Part shown: in pieces, positions 21,063 to 32,867 of the stretch
How the letters are laid out: each line of letters begins with the position of its first letter
Position numbering within the stretch: position 1 is the stretch's first letter
Assembly (NCBI RefSeq): GCF_032118995.1
Contig: NC_092666.1
Coordinates: 3,794,001 to 3,858,000, forward strand
Reading direction: 5' to 3'
DNA length: 64,000 nucleotides
DNA from: Asterias amurensis
Taxonomy: Eukaryota; Echinodermata; Asteroidea; Forcipulatida; Asteriidae
Notes under the pieces: model-generated
Told to the model about the DNA's origin: nothing
Seen by the model: only the letters and a program-made list of their open reading frames with translations
Database searches by the model: none
Program-made: the position numbers and the translations under genes

Positions 21063-21448
21063 AAGGAACACGTTGCCTTGGATCGGTCGAGTTGGTCTTT
21101 GAAAATCGTTCTGTAACCGTTTGTTGTAAAATGTATATGGTTGGAAAGATATTGTAAAAGTAGAATACAATAATTCACACAAATATTCCTCGAAATTGCG
21201 TGGTTTTCTTTTTACCCTGTCGACTAACACGGTCGGCCATTTATGGGAGTCAAAATTTTGACTCCCATAAATGGCCGACCGTGATAGTTCGCGACGTAAA
21301 AGGGAAACCGTGCAGTTTCGAGTGATACTTGTGTGGATCATTATATTCTACTTTTAAAACATCTTTCTAACCATATGCATTTCATAACAAACGGTTTCAA
21401 ACGCTTTTAATAGACCAACTCGACCGATCCAAGGCAACGTGTTCCTTT
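21063..21448. mobile_element. Palindromic MITE with AAAGGAACACGTTGCCTTGG ends
   Basis: The element folds almost end to end. The outer arms are AAAGGAACACGTTGCCTTGG and its inverse; the centre (21,228-21,283) is a perfect palindrome with 28-bp arms and no spacer, around GACTCCC/GGGAGTC. There is no coding capacity. Confidence 0.9.
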
Positions 21449-22230
21449 AATGATGCCCCAGATTGCAGTCTAGTGCTTGTAAAACCAAAGATAAATGTAC
21501 AATTGTAAAGTGGACTCATCTCAAGCGTGAACTATATACGGTACAAACAGGGAAGAAAAGGAGAAAGGAATGTAATTGGAATGTCTTATTGAAAACGTCT
21601 TCATTGTTCTGGAGCTCTGCCCACCGTTTTTGAAGCAGCCACTGTAGTCAATACATATCGCATGGCATGGGATGGGCGTGGGCTGGGCATTACTGGACAA
21701 GTCGCGCTGGAGGATGGACCGCCATTGCCGTATCTCTCGGCATTCATTTTGGACGTCGCGTTTTCTGAAGAACTTTATTTGTAAATTTCACGATATTCAT
21801 GAATAGTAGGCCTCATGCATTGAGAACTTTTTATACAAAAGCTATTGCACGTTCAGGTTTGTGACATTCCCCACCAAAATCTTGTAGACATAGAACACAA
21901 GAAATACGATTGGCGTTTTCATTTTTGGGGGTCACATTTGCCACTGGAGTAAAAAAACCCACTAGAAACTGCTGTAGGCCTCCTCATTCAACACAAAATT
22001 TACTGTTGAGCATTCAGTACATGTCAAGAGTTCCACGAAGTTCTCGTGTTCCGACAACGAACTTTTAAAATAAACTTTGAGCTTTAAATTGGCTCTTCGT
22101 GGGCGGGGGAGGGGGTAGCTGCTATTTCTCCCTCCATGCTGTGATCCGGTGTGTGAGTTGCTGTAGGAACATCACGGCCATGGCATGCGGAACACATGGA
22201 CCCTGCCGGTTAAGGTAAGGCTCGGGGCGG
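21449..22230 (+). promoter_or_regulatory. GC-richer region, possible promoter and first exon
   Basis: Higher CpG content around 21,640-21,780 and 22,090-22,220 than surrounding DNA, ending in a possible donor (GGTTAAG|gtaagg at about 22,214). The first downstream exon-like segment on this strand is 22,949-23,062. No TATA box is seen. This is weak evidence. Confidence 0.25.
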
Positions 22231-22584
22231 GGAGCATTAAGGTCTTGTCACAAGAGGCAACTTTTACAGGCAACTTTGAGGCTCAGAAAATACCAGAAAG
22301 TTATGTTATTGTTGAACAATACCATCTTTAATTTGATCAGCTACGATTTCTTAACCTACTAGCAGTTTATCTTTTTCAGCAAAATGTCCCTTTTTTAAAA
22401 TTTGTATTTTTATTGTGAAAGTAATTATAATGTGCCAAGTGATGTTTTCAATTAAATTCATTTTGCAAATGGACGTCATATTTTTCTAAAACTGTGTTTT
22501 TTAGCATGCTGGTTTTTAACTTTTTAGGACCAGAAAGGACAATGTAAACACAATGTAATTAAGAAACAAACTTTCTCAACATCT

Positions 22585-22760
22585 GGGGTGGATTTCACAA
22601 AGGTAGTCCTAACTTAGGACTAGTCCTAGGCAATGCTAAGAGATAAGACTGGTCCTAAGTTAGGACCAGTAACTCATCCTAACTTAGGACTGGTCCTATC
22701 TCCTAGCATTGCCTATAGGACTAGTCCTAAGTTAGGACTACCTTTGTGAAATCCTCCCCT
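22585..22760. mobile_element. Palindromic MITE, CCTAACTTAGGACTAG family, copy 1
   Basis: GGGGTGGATTTCACAAAGGT at the left is mirrored by ACCTTTGTGAAATCCTCCCC. The interior is built from TAGTCCTAACTTAGGACTAG inversions. Confidence 0.9.
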
Positions 22761-22896
22761 GGGTGTATTTCACAAAGAGTTAGAACTAGTCTTATCTCGA
22801 CTGGTCCTAACTTAGGACTCTCCATGCAATATGTATATCTCCTAGGACTAGTCCTAAGTTAGGACTAGTCCTAACTCTTTGTGAAATCGACCCCAG
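22761..22896. mobile_element. Palindromic MITE, CCTAACTTAGGACTAG family, copy 2
   Basis: Directly abuts copy 1 but has the GTATTTCACAAAGAGTTAGA...TCTTTGTGAAATCGACCCC ends of a different subfamily. Confidence 0.9.
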
Positions 22897-22948
22897 GACA
22901 GATGTAAATTTCAATCTATGTTAAATTTCTGATTCTCTTTTACCTCAG

Positions 22949-23062
22949 CATGTAGATCTTGGTCAGGCAGATGGGAGTTGAAGATCTATGGATGTGTGGT
23001 TGAAGATCTATGGATGTGTGGTATGTGGACGTACAACATTTGAGATTCGCCAATGGACCACG
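22949..23062 (+). ncRNA. Exon-like segment with paired splice sites
   Basis: Acceptor ctcttttacctcag and donor CACG|gtaagg. Contains a 23-bp direct repeat (GAAGATCTATGGATGTGTGG twice). No reading frame is open through it, so a noncoding exon is more likely than coding. Confidence 0.35.
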
Positions 23063-23557
23063 GTAAGGAGAACTTTGCTGTGTATCCGACCTCCACTTTT
23101 CAATTAAAAGTTTGCTTTTATGATTCACCTGTTAAAAAAACCTCTTGAATGGCAGTAAACAAAATCTAGTAAGGTTTTTGGAAGCATGGACTGTCTTCAA
23201 AAAGTTTTTTATGGCAAGTTTAACAGATGCAGTACACTTATCCAGAACTCTGGAATGGCAGTATAGAAACGACTAGTAAAGTTTATAGAAAAACACATAT
23301 ACTTATACAAAAAAGTTGAATGGATTGCACTATATGAAAAACAAACATGTGCTCTCACATGATTAATATTTCAGTTGAAAATTGAATTGAATTGATTGAC
23401 AATTACAACTCTCTTAATTATGAGTTGCGATGATTCTAAAAGACGGTTGACCTTAATTATTGACATTTCAAAATTGTTGACCTGTCATAATTGTTGACCT
23501 TTCAAAATTGTTGACCTTTCAAACAGCAAAAAGATGAAGCAACAGTTAAATTATTCA

Positions 23558-23703
23558 TAGAGCCAGGACAAATATCTGTATGATGCCCCCACTTTTTCAT
23601 TAATAGGAAATAACATAGTATCTAATATACCTCAATGAGATATCCCTTTTTGTAAAAATGAGTGAAAAAATGGTGGCACCATACGGAGAGTTATCCTAGA
23701 GCC
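23558..23703. mobile_element. MITE with CCGTATGGCGCCACC ends, copy 2
   Basis: TCTGTATGATGCCCCCACTT at the left and ATGGTGGCACCATACGGAGA at the right, with ATATCCCTTTTTGTAAAAAT inside as in 17,174-17,343. Confidence 0.8.
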
Positions 23704-25185
23704 AATTTAGTGGAGGTCGGATTACGCAAGTTGACCTAAATCAAGATCAAGACCAAGACAAGACGAAGACTTCGAAGTGTAAGAGAAGATCTAACCCGCT
23801 CTCTTGCAGAGTCCCACCCCCTTTGTAACGCCCCCTTGCCCCAATCTGCGATCTTGTTGATGTTGTCCTTACTTATGATTCTTTCAAGGCGTCTTCAAAC
23901 GTTTCTTGGCATTTTCTTGATGCATATTGGTCGTAGCCAATGATGCTTTTTAATTAGGAGACTAGTATTACTGGAAGATTCTGTCGGTGTTGATACTTTA
24001 AGTTGTCAGTTGTCATATTAATAAATTGTGTAATTAACTTAATTGTTAATTCAACTTAAAAGTAATGTTAAAATGTTCGTATGTAAAAATGTTCATTGAA
24101 TTAAGTCCTTAAAAATTACAAAATAATAAGATAATTAATAAACAACAATGCTCTTGTGATGGTTAATGCTCGATTTAGGAGTATTAAATAGATACTTTTA
24201 GAACAACTAAAATACATATTTACATATTCCTAATATCAGTGTTTACATCAATTCTGAGTGTAGAAATTTTAAAGATTTAGGTTTAATTAAAGCGTTGGTG
24301 GGGGGGGGGGAGGGGGCGTGTAAGGAACACAAACCTTTTAAAAATCTCACGAAATGCAAATCTCTTAGTTTAAATCTCTTAGGGCTCATTGCAAATCCTT
24401 CCCTGGATTGCCGCGAAAAAAGAAAAAAAAAACAAGATAAAGAGAAAAGAACTTGAAGACAGCGAGAGAGAAGACAAGATGCGGGCAAGAGCAGATCATC
24501 TAGAGAAGAAAGCCGAGCGTCAGTGATGCTTCAAGGGGTGTGTTTTGCGTGTTCGTAACCAATAACTGTCTTGGTTGTATTGGCTATTGGTTAACCACTG
24601 GCCAAAGAATTGAAACAGTTATTGGTTGCGACCGCGCAAGCGCACCCTGGGTACGTATAAATGATGAGCGATTAAAGGCCTATAGTTAGGCCTAGAGATA
24701 AGACTAACTTTTTTCTTTCTCAACAGGTGGCCGCAACAGGTTAAGTATATGAGGTTAAGTATGAGGTGTGACTGGCGTAGTACTTAGTCTTGATTTCAAG
24801 ATGCTCAACCTAGTTTCCTAGGCTGTGCTGCAAAAAATGCAGTTTCAGCTACTTACAGTAAAAACAAGTCCCTCAATAAATATTGTCTTGAACTAAGACT
24901 AAGAACTACGCTGTCATCGGTAATCGCGGAACTTGAATAGACGATGAAGACTCCCTTCGATGTCCCCGAGTGACTGGATATCGGTGGTCAGCAGTTTGGA
25001 GGAAATGGTTGAGTATACCAGCAGTCTTTTTTCTTAAAACTTTTCCGCAACTGCGTAAATCCAACATAAGTCGCAACGTTTATGGCTCACAAGTTACGCC
25101 ATAAACATTGCGCAAGTGGACTTGCGCAGTTGCAATAAGTTTTGTGTTATTGGCTGATGGTCAAGTATCAGTTAGGTTAAGCCTT
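23704..25185. other. Spacer with possible small exons
   Basis: No gene is assigned. A poly-G run lies at about 24,299-24,310. A possible acceptor (tttctttctcaacag) is at 24,726. AAGTCGCAACGTTTATGGCT and its inverse at about 25,068-25,115 form a hairpin. Confidence 0.4.
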
Positions 25186-25189
25186 TTTG

Positions 25190-26090
25190 AGATATGGCAG
25201 ACACAATGCTACAACACTGTAAGGTTTTGGTAAATTTGTGTGAATACCCCCAAACCAAACAGCATGTATACTCCTACTATCACGTCCACCATACCTCAGT
25301 TTATGGGTAAACTGGGAAAGCAAACTAGTCTTTTCTCCACTTGTACAAATGTGTTAACGTTTCTCTCCACAGCTATTAACGATTCCCTCCACAGGCTGTA
25401 AAAATAATATTTGAGACTAATAATGCGCCATGCTTGTGCTTGTTTTTTCAGAGATCCTTGGACACTGTAGATAACGTCGTTTGGTAAAGTATTGTATTTA
25501 GCTCAAATGTGTATTGTGTTTTGGGCTGATTTGAGACTTTGTAGACCCTAGGTGGCAGCAGACTTACCAAGTAGACCTCTTTGCACAAGCGCTAACTTTT
25601 AAATAAGATGCATGCTGGTCTATGGCGGACACAATGCTACAACCCTGTAAGGTTTGGGTACATTTGCGTATACCACCAAACCAACCAGTACATGTACACT
25701 CCTATCACATCCGTCATACCTATAATAAAAAAAGGCTTATGGGTAAAGTTGGAAAGTAAACTTAGTAGTCTTTTCTCTGTGGTACAATTTATTAACGATT
25801 CCCTCCACACAGGCTATTACAAATATAATATTCAAGTCTAATAATGTGCCATGCTTGTGCTTGTTTTTGCAGATGGCACCTCTGGGACACAGTAGATAAC
25901 GTTGTTTGGTAAAGTATTTCAGATGTGTATGGTGAAACATACATTGGCTGATTTGAGCCTTTCTCTCCCTGCAGGCTGTTACAAATAATAATAATAAAGG
26001 AGACTAATGATGCACCATGCTTGTTTTTTTTATTTGCAGAAATGGCTGCTCTGTGGATAACACCATTTGGTAAAGTATTGTAGTTAGCTC
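25190..26090 (+). repeat. 425-bp direct repeats carrying three mini-exon-like units
   Basis: The block 25,195-25,560 (GGCAGACACAATGCTACAAC onward) repeats at 25,622-25,935, and a third shorter piece follows at 25,968-26,090. Each contains a candidate micro-exon: 25,452-25,483, 25,873-25,908 and 26,040-26,069, each with a T-rich acceptor ending CAG and an exact donor TTG|gtaaagt. The exon cores share GATAAC and GTTTG/ATTTG. Lengths 32, 36 and 30 nt do not keep one frame. Confidence 0.6.
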
Positions 26091-26243
26091 AGGGGCCGAT
26101 TTCACAAAGATCTAAGATTGATCGTAACTGCAAATCAATCGTAATTGCTTCGTAAAACGTGATGTCACAATACAAATCACTTTATGGTGAAACTGAAAAT
26201 TTGTCTTGTGATGAATTTTATTGCTTTGTGAAATCGGCCCCAG
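26091..26243. mobile_element. MITE with GGGGCCGATTTCACAAAG ends
   Basis: CAGGGGCCGATTTCACAAAG is matched in reverse by CTTTGTGAAATCGGCCCCAG. The interior has TCGTAACTGCAAATCAATCG. Ends resemble the CCTAACTTAGGACTAG family but the inside differs. Confidence 0.9.
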
Positions 26244-26305
26244 GTGGGATGTGTATGGTGAAATTTACTTTGGCTGATCAGAGGCTTCTAAGACCCTAAG
26301 ACCCT

Positions 26306-26484
26306 AGGTGGCAGCAGACTTACTTTGCAAATACCCATTGCGCAAGCGCTAACTGTTAAATGAGATACATGCTGGTCTAGCTAAGGATCAAACTTCTCTA
26401 GCTAGACTAGCATGCACCTCATTCCACACATAACGCGTCAGTACTGAGTAGTTGCAACAGGGTTAGTCTGCTGCCACCTAGCGT
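26306..26484. mobile_element. Inverted-repeat element (GGTGGCAGCAGACTTA arms)
   Basis: Arms of about 85 bp: CTAGGTGGCAGCAGACTTAC at left, GTTAGTCTGCTGCCACCTAG at right, meeting at GCTAGCTAAG...CTAGCTAGAC. A single-arm relative lies at 25,549-25,620 (CTAGGTGGCAGCAGACTTAC). Confidence 0.75.
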
Positions 26485-26544
26485 TCAAAAGTCTCCCTTT
26501 GATGTGACCCAAAATGCTAATTTTGTAGACTTTTTTGTCCACAG

Positions 26545-26646
26545 AGCGAATGTTTTCTTCAAGATGATGAAGGAGCTCTTGTGCTGGAGTCTTCACTGAG
26601 ATGACAGGGATGTCTACCGGCAGAGAATGGAGTCATGCAGAGATTG
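26545..26646 (+). ncRNA. Exon-like segment with paired splice sites
   Basis: Acceptor ttttttgtccacag and donor GATTG|gtaatg bound 102 nt. One frame reads SECFLQDDEGALVLESSLR then stops, so it is not a full internal coding exon. It may belong to the same plus-strand transcript as the micro-exons just upstream. Confidence 0.35.
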
Positions 26647-26657
26647 GTAATGTTTCA

Positions 26658-26716
26658 GGGCCCAATTTTATAAAGCATGGAAGCACAAAAACAGCTTCAT
26701 GAAATTGGGCCCTGGT
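26658..26716. mobile_element. Short deletion derivative of the GGGCCCAATTTCAT MITE
   Basis: CAGGGCCCAATTTTATAAAG and CTTCATGAAATTGGGCCCTG are inverted and only about 20 bases apart, next to an A-rich tract. Confidence 0.8.
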
Positions 26717-26832
26717 GAAAAAAAAAAATAAATAAATAAACAAAATGGAGTATTGTGTCATGTCGTGTCTGTGTTTGTTCATGGTTGAGAACTGATCAAA
26801 GAATTGTAAGTTTGGTAAATTTTAAAACAAAG

Positions 26833-26985
26833 TAAGGGCACCAAGGGATTTCCTCTTTGGAAAAGGGCATCCCTATGAGGAAATTGTAACTTTCCACTGG
26901 AGTGTTTCATGGACACCAAGGCAATAACCAGGGGGCATGGCGGCAATCGCCTTCATTGCCCACGTGAAGTTTCAAGCCTTGTGAT
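26833..26985 (+). repeat. Dispersed repeat, plus orientation
   Basis: Matches the reverse complement of 6,160-6,310: CCCTATGAGGAAATTGTAA, ACCAAGGCAATAACCAGGGG and CGCCTTCATTGCC are in the same order. Confidence 0.55.
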
Positions 26986-27310
26986 ATCCCATAAAACAAA
27001 ATAAGTAAACAAATCTTGTTTGAAGAATTAGCAACTCTTAAGGTTTGAAACCCTTGCTTTGAAATAATACATTCATTACCATCCTTTACTTTCAAAAGAG
27101 AAAGCCAATCTAGGCAGAAGAAGATTTTTAAAAACAAAACCTGGAATCATGATCTTGTGTGGGCAATGAGCTGAAGAATTTAACCAAATTTTTTAGAGCT
27201 GCTTTTAAAACAAAAACTAGCTATTTAACAACAGTAAAAAGTTGCTTACCAGAATGAGGTTACAAGCCGAACGACCATGTCACATGCTCATTTCTGTATT
27301 GAAAGAGTTT

Positions 27311-27552
27311 ATGAGAAAATTAATCTTTAAATTGTTTCTTTTCTACATAAGATTGAGACGATGATCTTGGAGATACCCTCTTGAGGCCAATCTGGACTGA
27401 AGGACTGTGTCAAGTCTAGTCAGTTTACTGTCTGAGAAAATTAATCTTTAAAATGTATCTTTTCTACCTAAGATTGAGACGATGACCTTGGAGATACCCT
27501 CTTGAGGCCAATCTGGGCTGAAGAACTGTGTCAAGTCTAGCCAGTTTACTGT
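27311..27552 (+). repeat. Tandem duplication, about 121 bp, with exon-like start
   Basis: GAGAAAATTAATCTTTAAA opens both units (27,313 and 27,434). Each includes TTTTCTAC-TAAG|ATTGAGACGATGA, which resembles an acceptor and exon start and is matched by tctaccacag|ATTGAGATGATGACC at 28,197. No downstream donor could be chosen. Confidence 0.7.
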
Positions 27553-28921
27553 CAAATGAGCCAGATGACGCCCCCCCCCCCCCCATCCCACTACAGATTC
27601 AACTGTTGAAGCAGTGTTGAGGCTATAGCTACACTTTTTGGACTGATGAGACCACTTGGTAAGTTAGAAAACTGTTCCCCGAAGAAAAGGTTCATCCTAC
27701 AAATTTGGCAAAGGAATTATTATTTCATAATTAGCACCTTTGAAGGTTTCAAGTCATCGATTTGAAAGAACACATTCATCCCACCCTTAAGTTTGCAATA
27801 AACACACCATACAGGCAACTGGTGTAAAAACTTTATTAAAGACATAAGTAAATTTCGTCAGTAAGGACTTTTAAAAAACAACACAAAGTCCAACTACAAA
27901 TTTGGCAAAAGGATAATGTTTCAAAATCAGCACCTGTGTGAAGGTTTCAAATCATCAGTTTGAAACAATTTTAGTTTGAAATATACACACTCAACTAACT
28001 GTTAATGAAACTTCATTAAAATAGGAGGTCAAAATTGTCAGAAAATAATTGTTTTAAACACAGAAAGTCCAACTAAACCCGGAATGTTGAGTCTTGTCAT
28101 GTTCAACGAGTTGACCTGTGATTTGAGATGGAGGAGAGTTTCCTTGTAATAGTTTCTCTAAACTCATCTTTTATAATTGTTTAATTTCTACCACAGATTG
28201 AGATGATGACCTTTGATCTTTGGAGGCGTACCAACACTTTTTGGACTAAGTGCCACCAGCTGAGGAAGAAAGTCTTGTGGCAAGTCTAGCTAAATAAGTC
28301 TCTGCGTCAAGTTCAACTGTTCAAGTGACTGGGGGAAGTTATAAGTTTTACCAACGATCCTGGAATGTGATGACCATCGGAAGAAAGAACTGTGTTTAAG
28401 TCTATGGCCAGATGGCTACTCACTACAAGTTTTAACATTTTACCAACTGATATGAGGATAACCACAATGGACAGACACTCTAAAGAACTGCATCATCGTT
28501 TCATCGTTCAGTTGACAGAATAACGTTGATGATCACCACTGCCTTTGGACTGTGTGCCGTTAACTGTAGGACTATCAATTCTAGAGATGAATCCCCAAAG
28601 TTTGAACTATTACCAAGTAACATACAGGGGATGTCGAGGATAACCCCCTTATTTTGGACTGAAGAACTGCATCATCATTCGGGTGACATTTTTCCGTGAT
28701 GATCACCACTGCTTTTAACTGTGAGCCATTAACTATCAATTAATGGGCCATCAATTCTAGCTAGATGACTCTGCACTACAAGTTTAACTGTCACAAATGA
28801 CGTAGTAGTGATGTTTTACACAATGCTTTTCGAACTGTCACCAACTGTAGAAAGGACTGTCTCCAGTCTATAGCCAAATGATGGTTCACCTCAACTGAAA
28901 CTGGACCATGAAGGCACCCAA
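27553..28921. other. Noncoding stretch with repeated phrases
   Basis: A poly-C run sits at about 27,571-27,584. GGTTTCAA-TCATC-TTTGAAA phrases recur at about 27,745 and 27,942. CTGATGATCACCACTGC-TTT occurs twice (28,529 and 28,696), and CCAGATGGCTACTCACTACA, AGATGACTCTGCACTACA and similar recur. It looks like a diverged set of tandem modules of a noncoding transcript. Confidence 0.4.
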
Positions 28922-29098
28922 AAGCCCAGTTCATACTTCCTGCGATACCAATGTTGATGTGACAAATTGACAATGAATAATTCACATCAGTTGACTAATT
29001 GTGCCCAACTCCTGCGAACTTTTGCTGCAAAAGCAGCCATGTGACGTCAACCATCGCATCGCATTGCATTCCAGGCGTAGGAAGTATGAACAGGGCTT
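28922..29098. mobile_element. MITE with AAGCCTGGTTCATACTT ends, dispersed copy
   Basis: AAGCCCAGTTCATACTTCCT and AGGAAGTATGAACAGGGCTT bound a 177-bp element related to those in the POLR1H-like introns. Confidence 0.85.
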
Positions 29099-30143
29099 TA
29101 CTGCAAGTCGACACTCAAGGGGAGGACAATCTTTTTGCCATATCTAATTTTGTGGTTATACGGATTTGGCTGCAGCTGTTGCTATGGGCCTCGCTCTTTA
29201 CTTTGGCACACGTGACAATCGAGCCACATCCTAAGTAGGACTAATCCTAAGCCACTAATTCAGATAAGCCTTGTTATTTTATCTTGAATCCATCAAAATC
29301 CAATCACAGATTGTAGGAAAAACTCGGCATTAACGCCTGGCCTCATTCCAAGCATGAATAGTTCATTATGGACAATTAAATTTATTTACAATACCCCGTT
29401 GGATTTTGATGGTGTCAAAGTAGTTTTTATAAACACAACAACCAAAACAAACAATCAATTAAATTATGGGATTTTTGCAACAAATATTTGACTTCAAATG
29501 AGGACAAAAATCTGAACAATACTTTAGTTGATTGATGTTGAAGAATTGAAGAAAGTTAATCGCAAATCACAAGTTAGTCACAGTTCTCAGAAATGTTAGA
29601 AATCAAGAAAAGCTCAGGTTTAGTCTGTATAATAGATCTTCATCATGCTGCCTCCATCTTGGTCATGTTCCTGGTATCGAATAACAATGATGAATGCTTA
29701 TAATCATTTTGCATTTAGGAACCAGGCTATAGTTTGTTCTTCCAGCCTCGGTTTGGTAACATTTGTATCATCGGGAGAAATGCAAGATGGCTGCACTGTG
29801 ATAAAGGTCTAATATGCAACACTGCTACAAATCACTCGTTTTGTTTCGTTATTGAACACTTACCCTCAGCACCAACCACTGATCAATATGCGCATTCAGT
29901 AGCTAAAGTTAAAGCAGTATTTTATTTGACGGGCATTTTGTCTATTCGCACTCAAAAAGTACTTGATTTTCAGTTTTGTAGAACAGGTATTTAGTATTTA
30001 CTTACTGTAAACTTAATATGTAGTTTAAGGTTGTTATGCATGTAATCTTTATTTTAGACAGATTTTAATAAGAGGCATGTTTTCTTTAAAAGCTTCATGG
30101 CTGCATATTTTACAGATGTTTTAAAAGGATTTGGTAATCGATT
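29099..30143. other. Noncoding spacer
   Basis: Short chance frames only (29,734-29,994 is the longest on the plus strand, unrecognised). A remnant AAGTAGGACTAATCCTAAG is seen at about 29,232. Confidence 0.45.
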
Positions 30144-30556
30144 TAAAGGCACTGAACACATTTGGTAATTGTCAAAGACACGTAATCTCACCTGGTGTAT
30201 CCCGACATATGCATAAAATAACAAGCCTGTGATAATTTGGACTCAATAAGTCATTGAAGTTGCAAGAAAAAGATGAAAGAAAAAAAAACACTCTTGTTGT
30301 ACAAAAGTGTTTTCAGATAAAGGCTTCTGGCCGGAAATCTTTTACTATTTTAATGAGAATTTACCTCTTTCTCAAAAACTATACTTCATCAGAGGGAGCC
30401 GTCCTCTTTCTCAAAAACTATACTTCAGAGGGAGTCTACCTCTTTCTCAAAAACTATACTTCAGAGGGAGTCATTTCTCACAATGTTTTATAGCTCTCTG
30501 TTGCTCGTTACCAAGTAAGGATTAAGCTAATTAGAGTAATTACCAAACGTGTCATT
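30144..30556 (-). mobile_element. MITE of the GGCAGTGGACACTATTGG family with internal triplication
   Basis: Runs from TTAAAGGCACTGAACACATT to TTACCAAACGTGTCATTGC. The segment CTCTTTCTCAAAAACTATAC plus TTCAGAGGGAGTC occurs three times in a row at about 30,364-30,474 instead of once. Confidence 0.85.
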
Positions 30557-31300
30557 GCTAGCATAGAGGAAGGACAGAGATGCTAGTCATTGCTTGAATG
30601 GCAACAAAAAAAACTATTGGTTTAGCATAGAGGTTCTTCCTCTATGGGTTTAGAAGCCTACTCAGCAGCTTTCGATATGATTAAGAGGAAGGATAGTATA
30701 TTTTGAATGGAAGTAATTTCACTTGGAAATAATGTAGTATGTAACAAATACACAAGTTTTGATACCCCAAACTGTTAGAGTTACTGCAGAAACGCTTCTT
30801 AGATTGTGTCATCCTATTTAGGGATTCTCCCTACATGGAAATATTTGCTGGAAAGTTTTCAACGATATCTCAAAATCAAAACCAATGTGAAAATGTTGAC
30901 AGTTTTAATGTATACATCTGCATTTATAAAGAGATAAATCCCTCCATTTGACCTTCTGAGGTCCTTTAGAATATTAATAATAAAGATAAGTTAATGGAAT
31001 TTGTTAATTTAAAGTCTTGTAACGCGTTTGAAGAATTGAAATAAAATGAGAATTAAACATCAAATTATTGAAATGCAGCATTTTACCCTCCTAATATTTC
31101 TTAAGTTATTTGTACGTTTTTGTTTTAATTTAGCTATGAATATTAATCTGGCATGCTTTTCATCTTAATTTACCTGCCCTAAAATGCAACAAGGCACTAT
31201 TATTCAACTGAAACTTTTCTCAGGAGATATTTACTTTATCTTCCTTTAAATGGTGACTAAAAAAAATGTTTTCTTTGACCTAGTTGTTTCTGCCAAATTA
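30557..31300. other. Noncoding spacer
   Basis: AT-rich, no exon or recognised repeat. TAGCATAGAGG(T/A)(T/A) phrases repeat near 30,560-30,650. Confidence 0.45.
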
Positions 31301-31910
31301 AGAAGAGGCAATAGTTCGATGACTCGCATTGCATTCTGGGTGGCTGGAGAGCGGTGGCCATTTTATTTCTTGCTGGGGTGTTGTAAATATAACAAAACGC
31401 CCCTGTGGTGAAAGTGTTAGGTCCCAAATTTACTTCGGGAAATATTCCTCCGCCTGCTAGATTTTGCTGTGAAAATAAAGAAGTTTTTGCGTTTAAATAT
31501 AGGCATCAGCAATCCAAGCTAAATTATTTGACAGAAGTTGAAGATCGCTTTGGATTAATTTTTCAACACAAATGTAGTTTTTACTAGGAACTTGAAGATC
31601 CCGCCGCGGCGTAGGTGTTTTTTTCTAACTGAGATGTTATGCGGTCGTTTCCAAAAGATGGCGCTACACACGTAGACAAATTGCCAGGCCGGTCGACTGG
31701 AACACAATCAAAAATTACACCTTTTAAGCCACATATTTAACAAGTATTAAGGAACATTCTGGTAAGTTTTAGTTTCTTTTTTGAATCGTTATTTCTGATG
31801 TAAATCAAGTTTTTCTGTAGCCTCTAGTTTGTTTCTTCAAAAATTAAAAAAAGGACACATTTTCTATAATTAATTCGCATTGCATTCTGGGTGGCCGGAG
31901 CTTAAGCCTT
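31301..31910. promoter_or_regulatory. Possible promoter-like cluster
   Basis: GCATTGCATTCTGGGTGGC occurs at about 31,327 and 31,877. CCGCCGCGGCGTAGG lies near 31,602 and AAAAGATGGCGCTAC (YY1-like AAGATGGCG) near 31,655, in otherwise AT-rich DNA. No first exon could be fixed. Confidence 0.25.
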
Positions 31911-31994
31911 AATGTTTAATTTAATAATCTTATTTTTTAGCTGTTCCGACCGTCCGTCAGAACAGGTATTGTTTTCGTCGAGATTTTTATTAGT

Positions 31995-31996
<2 letters not shown>

Positions 31997-32067
<71 letters not shown>

Positions 32068-32079
32068 TATTATTATTCT
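31997..32079 (+). repeat. (TTA)n microsatellite
   Basis: About 27 uninterrupted TTA/ATT triplets with one break. It produces a poly-leucine frame that is not a gene. Confidence 0.95.
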
Positions 32080-32813
32080 TTGTTTCTCCCTAAATTCCAT
32101 AGCGTTTGTACACGTTTTTGCGGCAGCGTAATCTCCTAAACCATAATACGAAAGAGTGAGTTTATTATACCAAATCGAAGCTTAGAACATAAGCTTAATT
32201 CTTATCGTAAAAAAATGTAAAAAAATGTAAAATTGTTAACTAATAAGCCTTAATTAAGCTTGTGAATATTTAATTAGCAAACCAAGTTAACACCATATCT
32301 CAAAAGTAGACCGCCAATCCTGAAACTTTTTTCAGCTATACACTAGTCAGGTCCTGTTAATGTGATTTCCGACATAAAAATCTGAACGACGTCACCATGA
32401 CGTCATGTATTGCACGTTTTGTGTCTGTGCACAAACACAATGGCTCTTGAAGTGTAAACAAACCCAGCTTTCGGAAACATAATTTATTCGATTAAAATTA
32501 AATTACATGTTGTACACTTCCCAAAACTGCTTTAGATTAAGATATATTTTATTGATGGTCATTTTAAAAGCATCAGAACTTATAGAAACAGTGTAACTAT
32601 TTTAAAAAACCTGTTTTTCCGGCGTAAAACTTGATTTGAATAGTCAAAATTGTAAATTGTTGACTTGACCAAGTCCTTATCCCATTTTCGACCGGTGTTA
32701 TTGCGTTTTTTTGTTCAATATACAAAGATTTTTTACGGTCACCGACTAGCACAAGTCTAAACTTGTTCCCAAAATTTGACAAGCCTGAGCATGGTGGACC
32801 GGGTTCATTTCAG

Positions 32814-32867
32814 GCGACGAGCGTGGACGACGAAAATAGACCGCCCGGGATTTGGAATTATTTACGG
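32814..32867 (+). other. Possible 54-nt symmetric exon
   Basis: Acceptor ggttcatttcag and donor TTTACGG|gtaaag bound 18 codons open in phase 0 (ATSVDDENRPPGIWNYLR). It lies in a CpG-richer island (32,790-32,900). The SVDDE stretch echoes the SVDDEDF of the module at 43,052 but is too short to mean much. Confidence 0.25.

Noticed and set aside
31912..32139. 75-codon ORF with a poly-leucine run
   Set aside because: The run is the (TTA)n microsatellite read in one frame.
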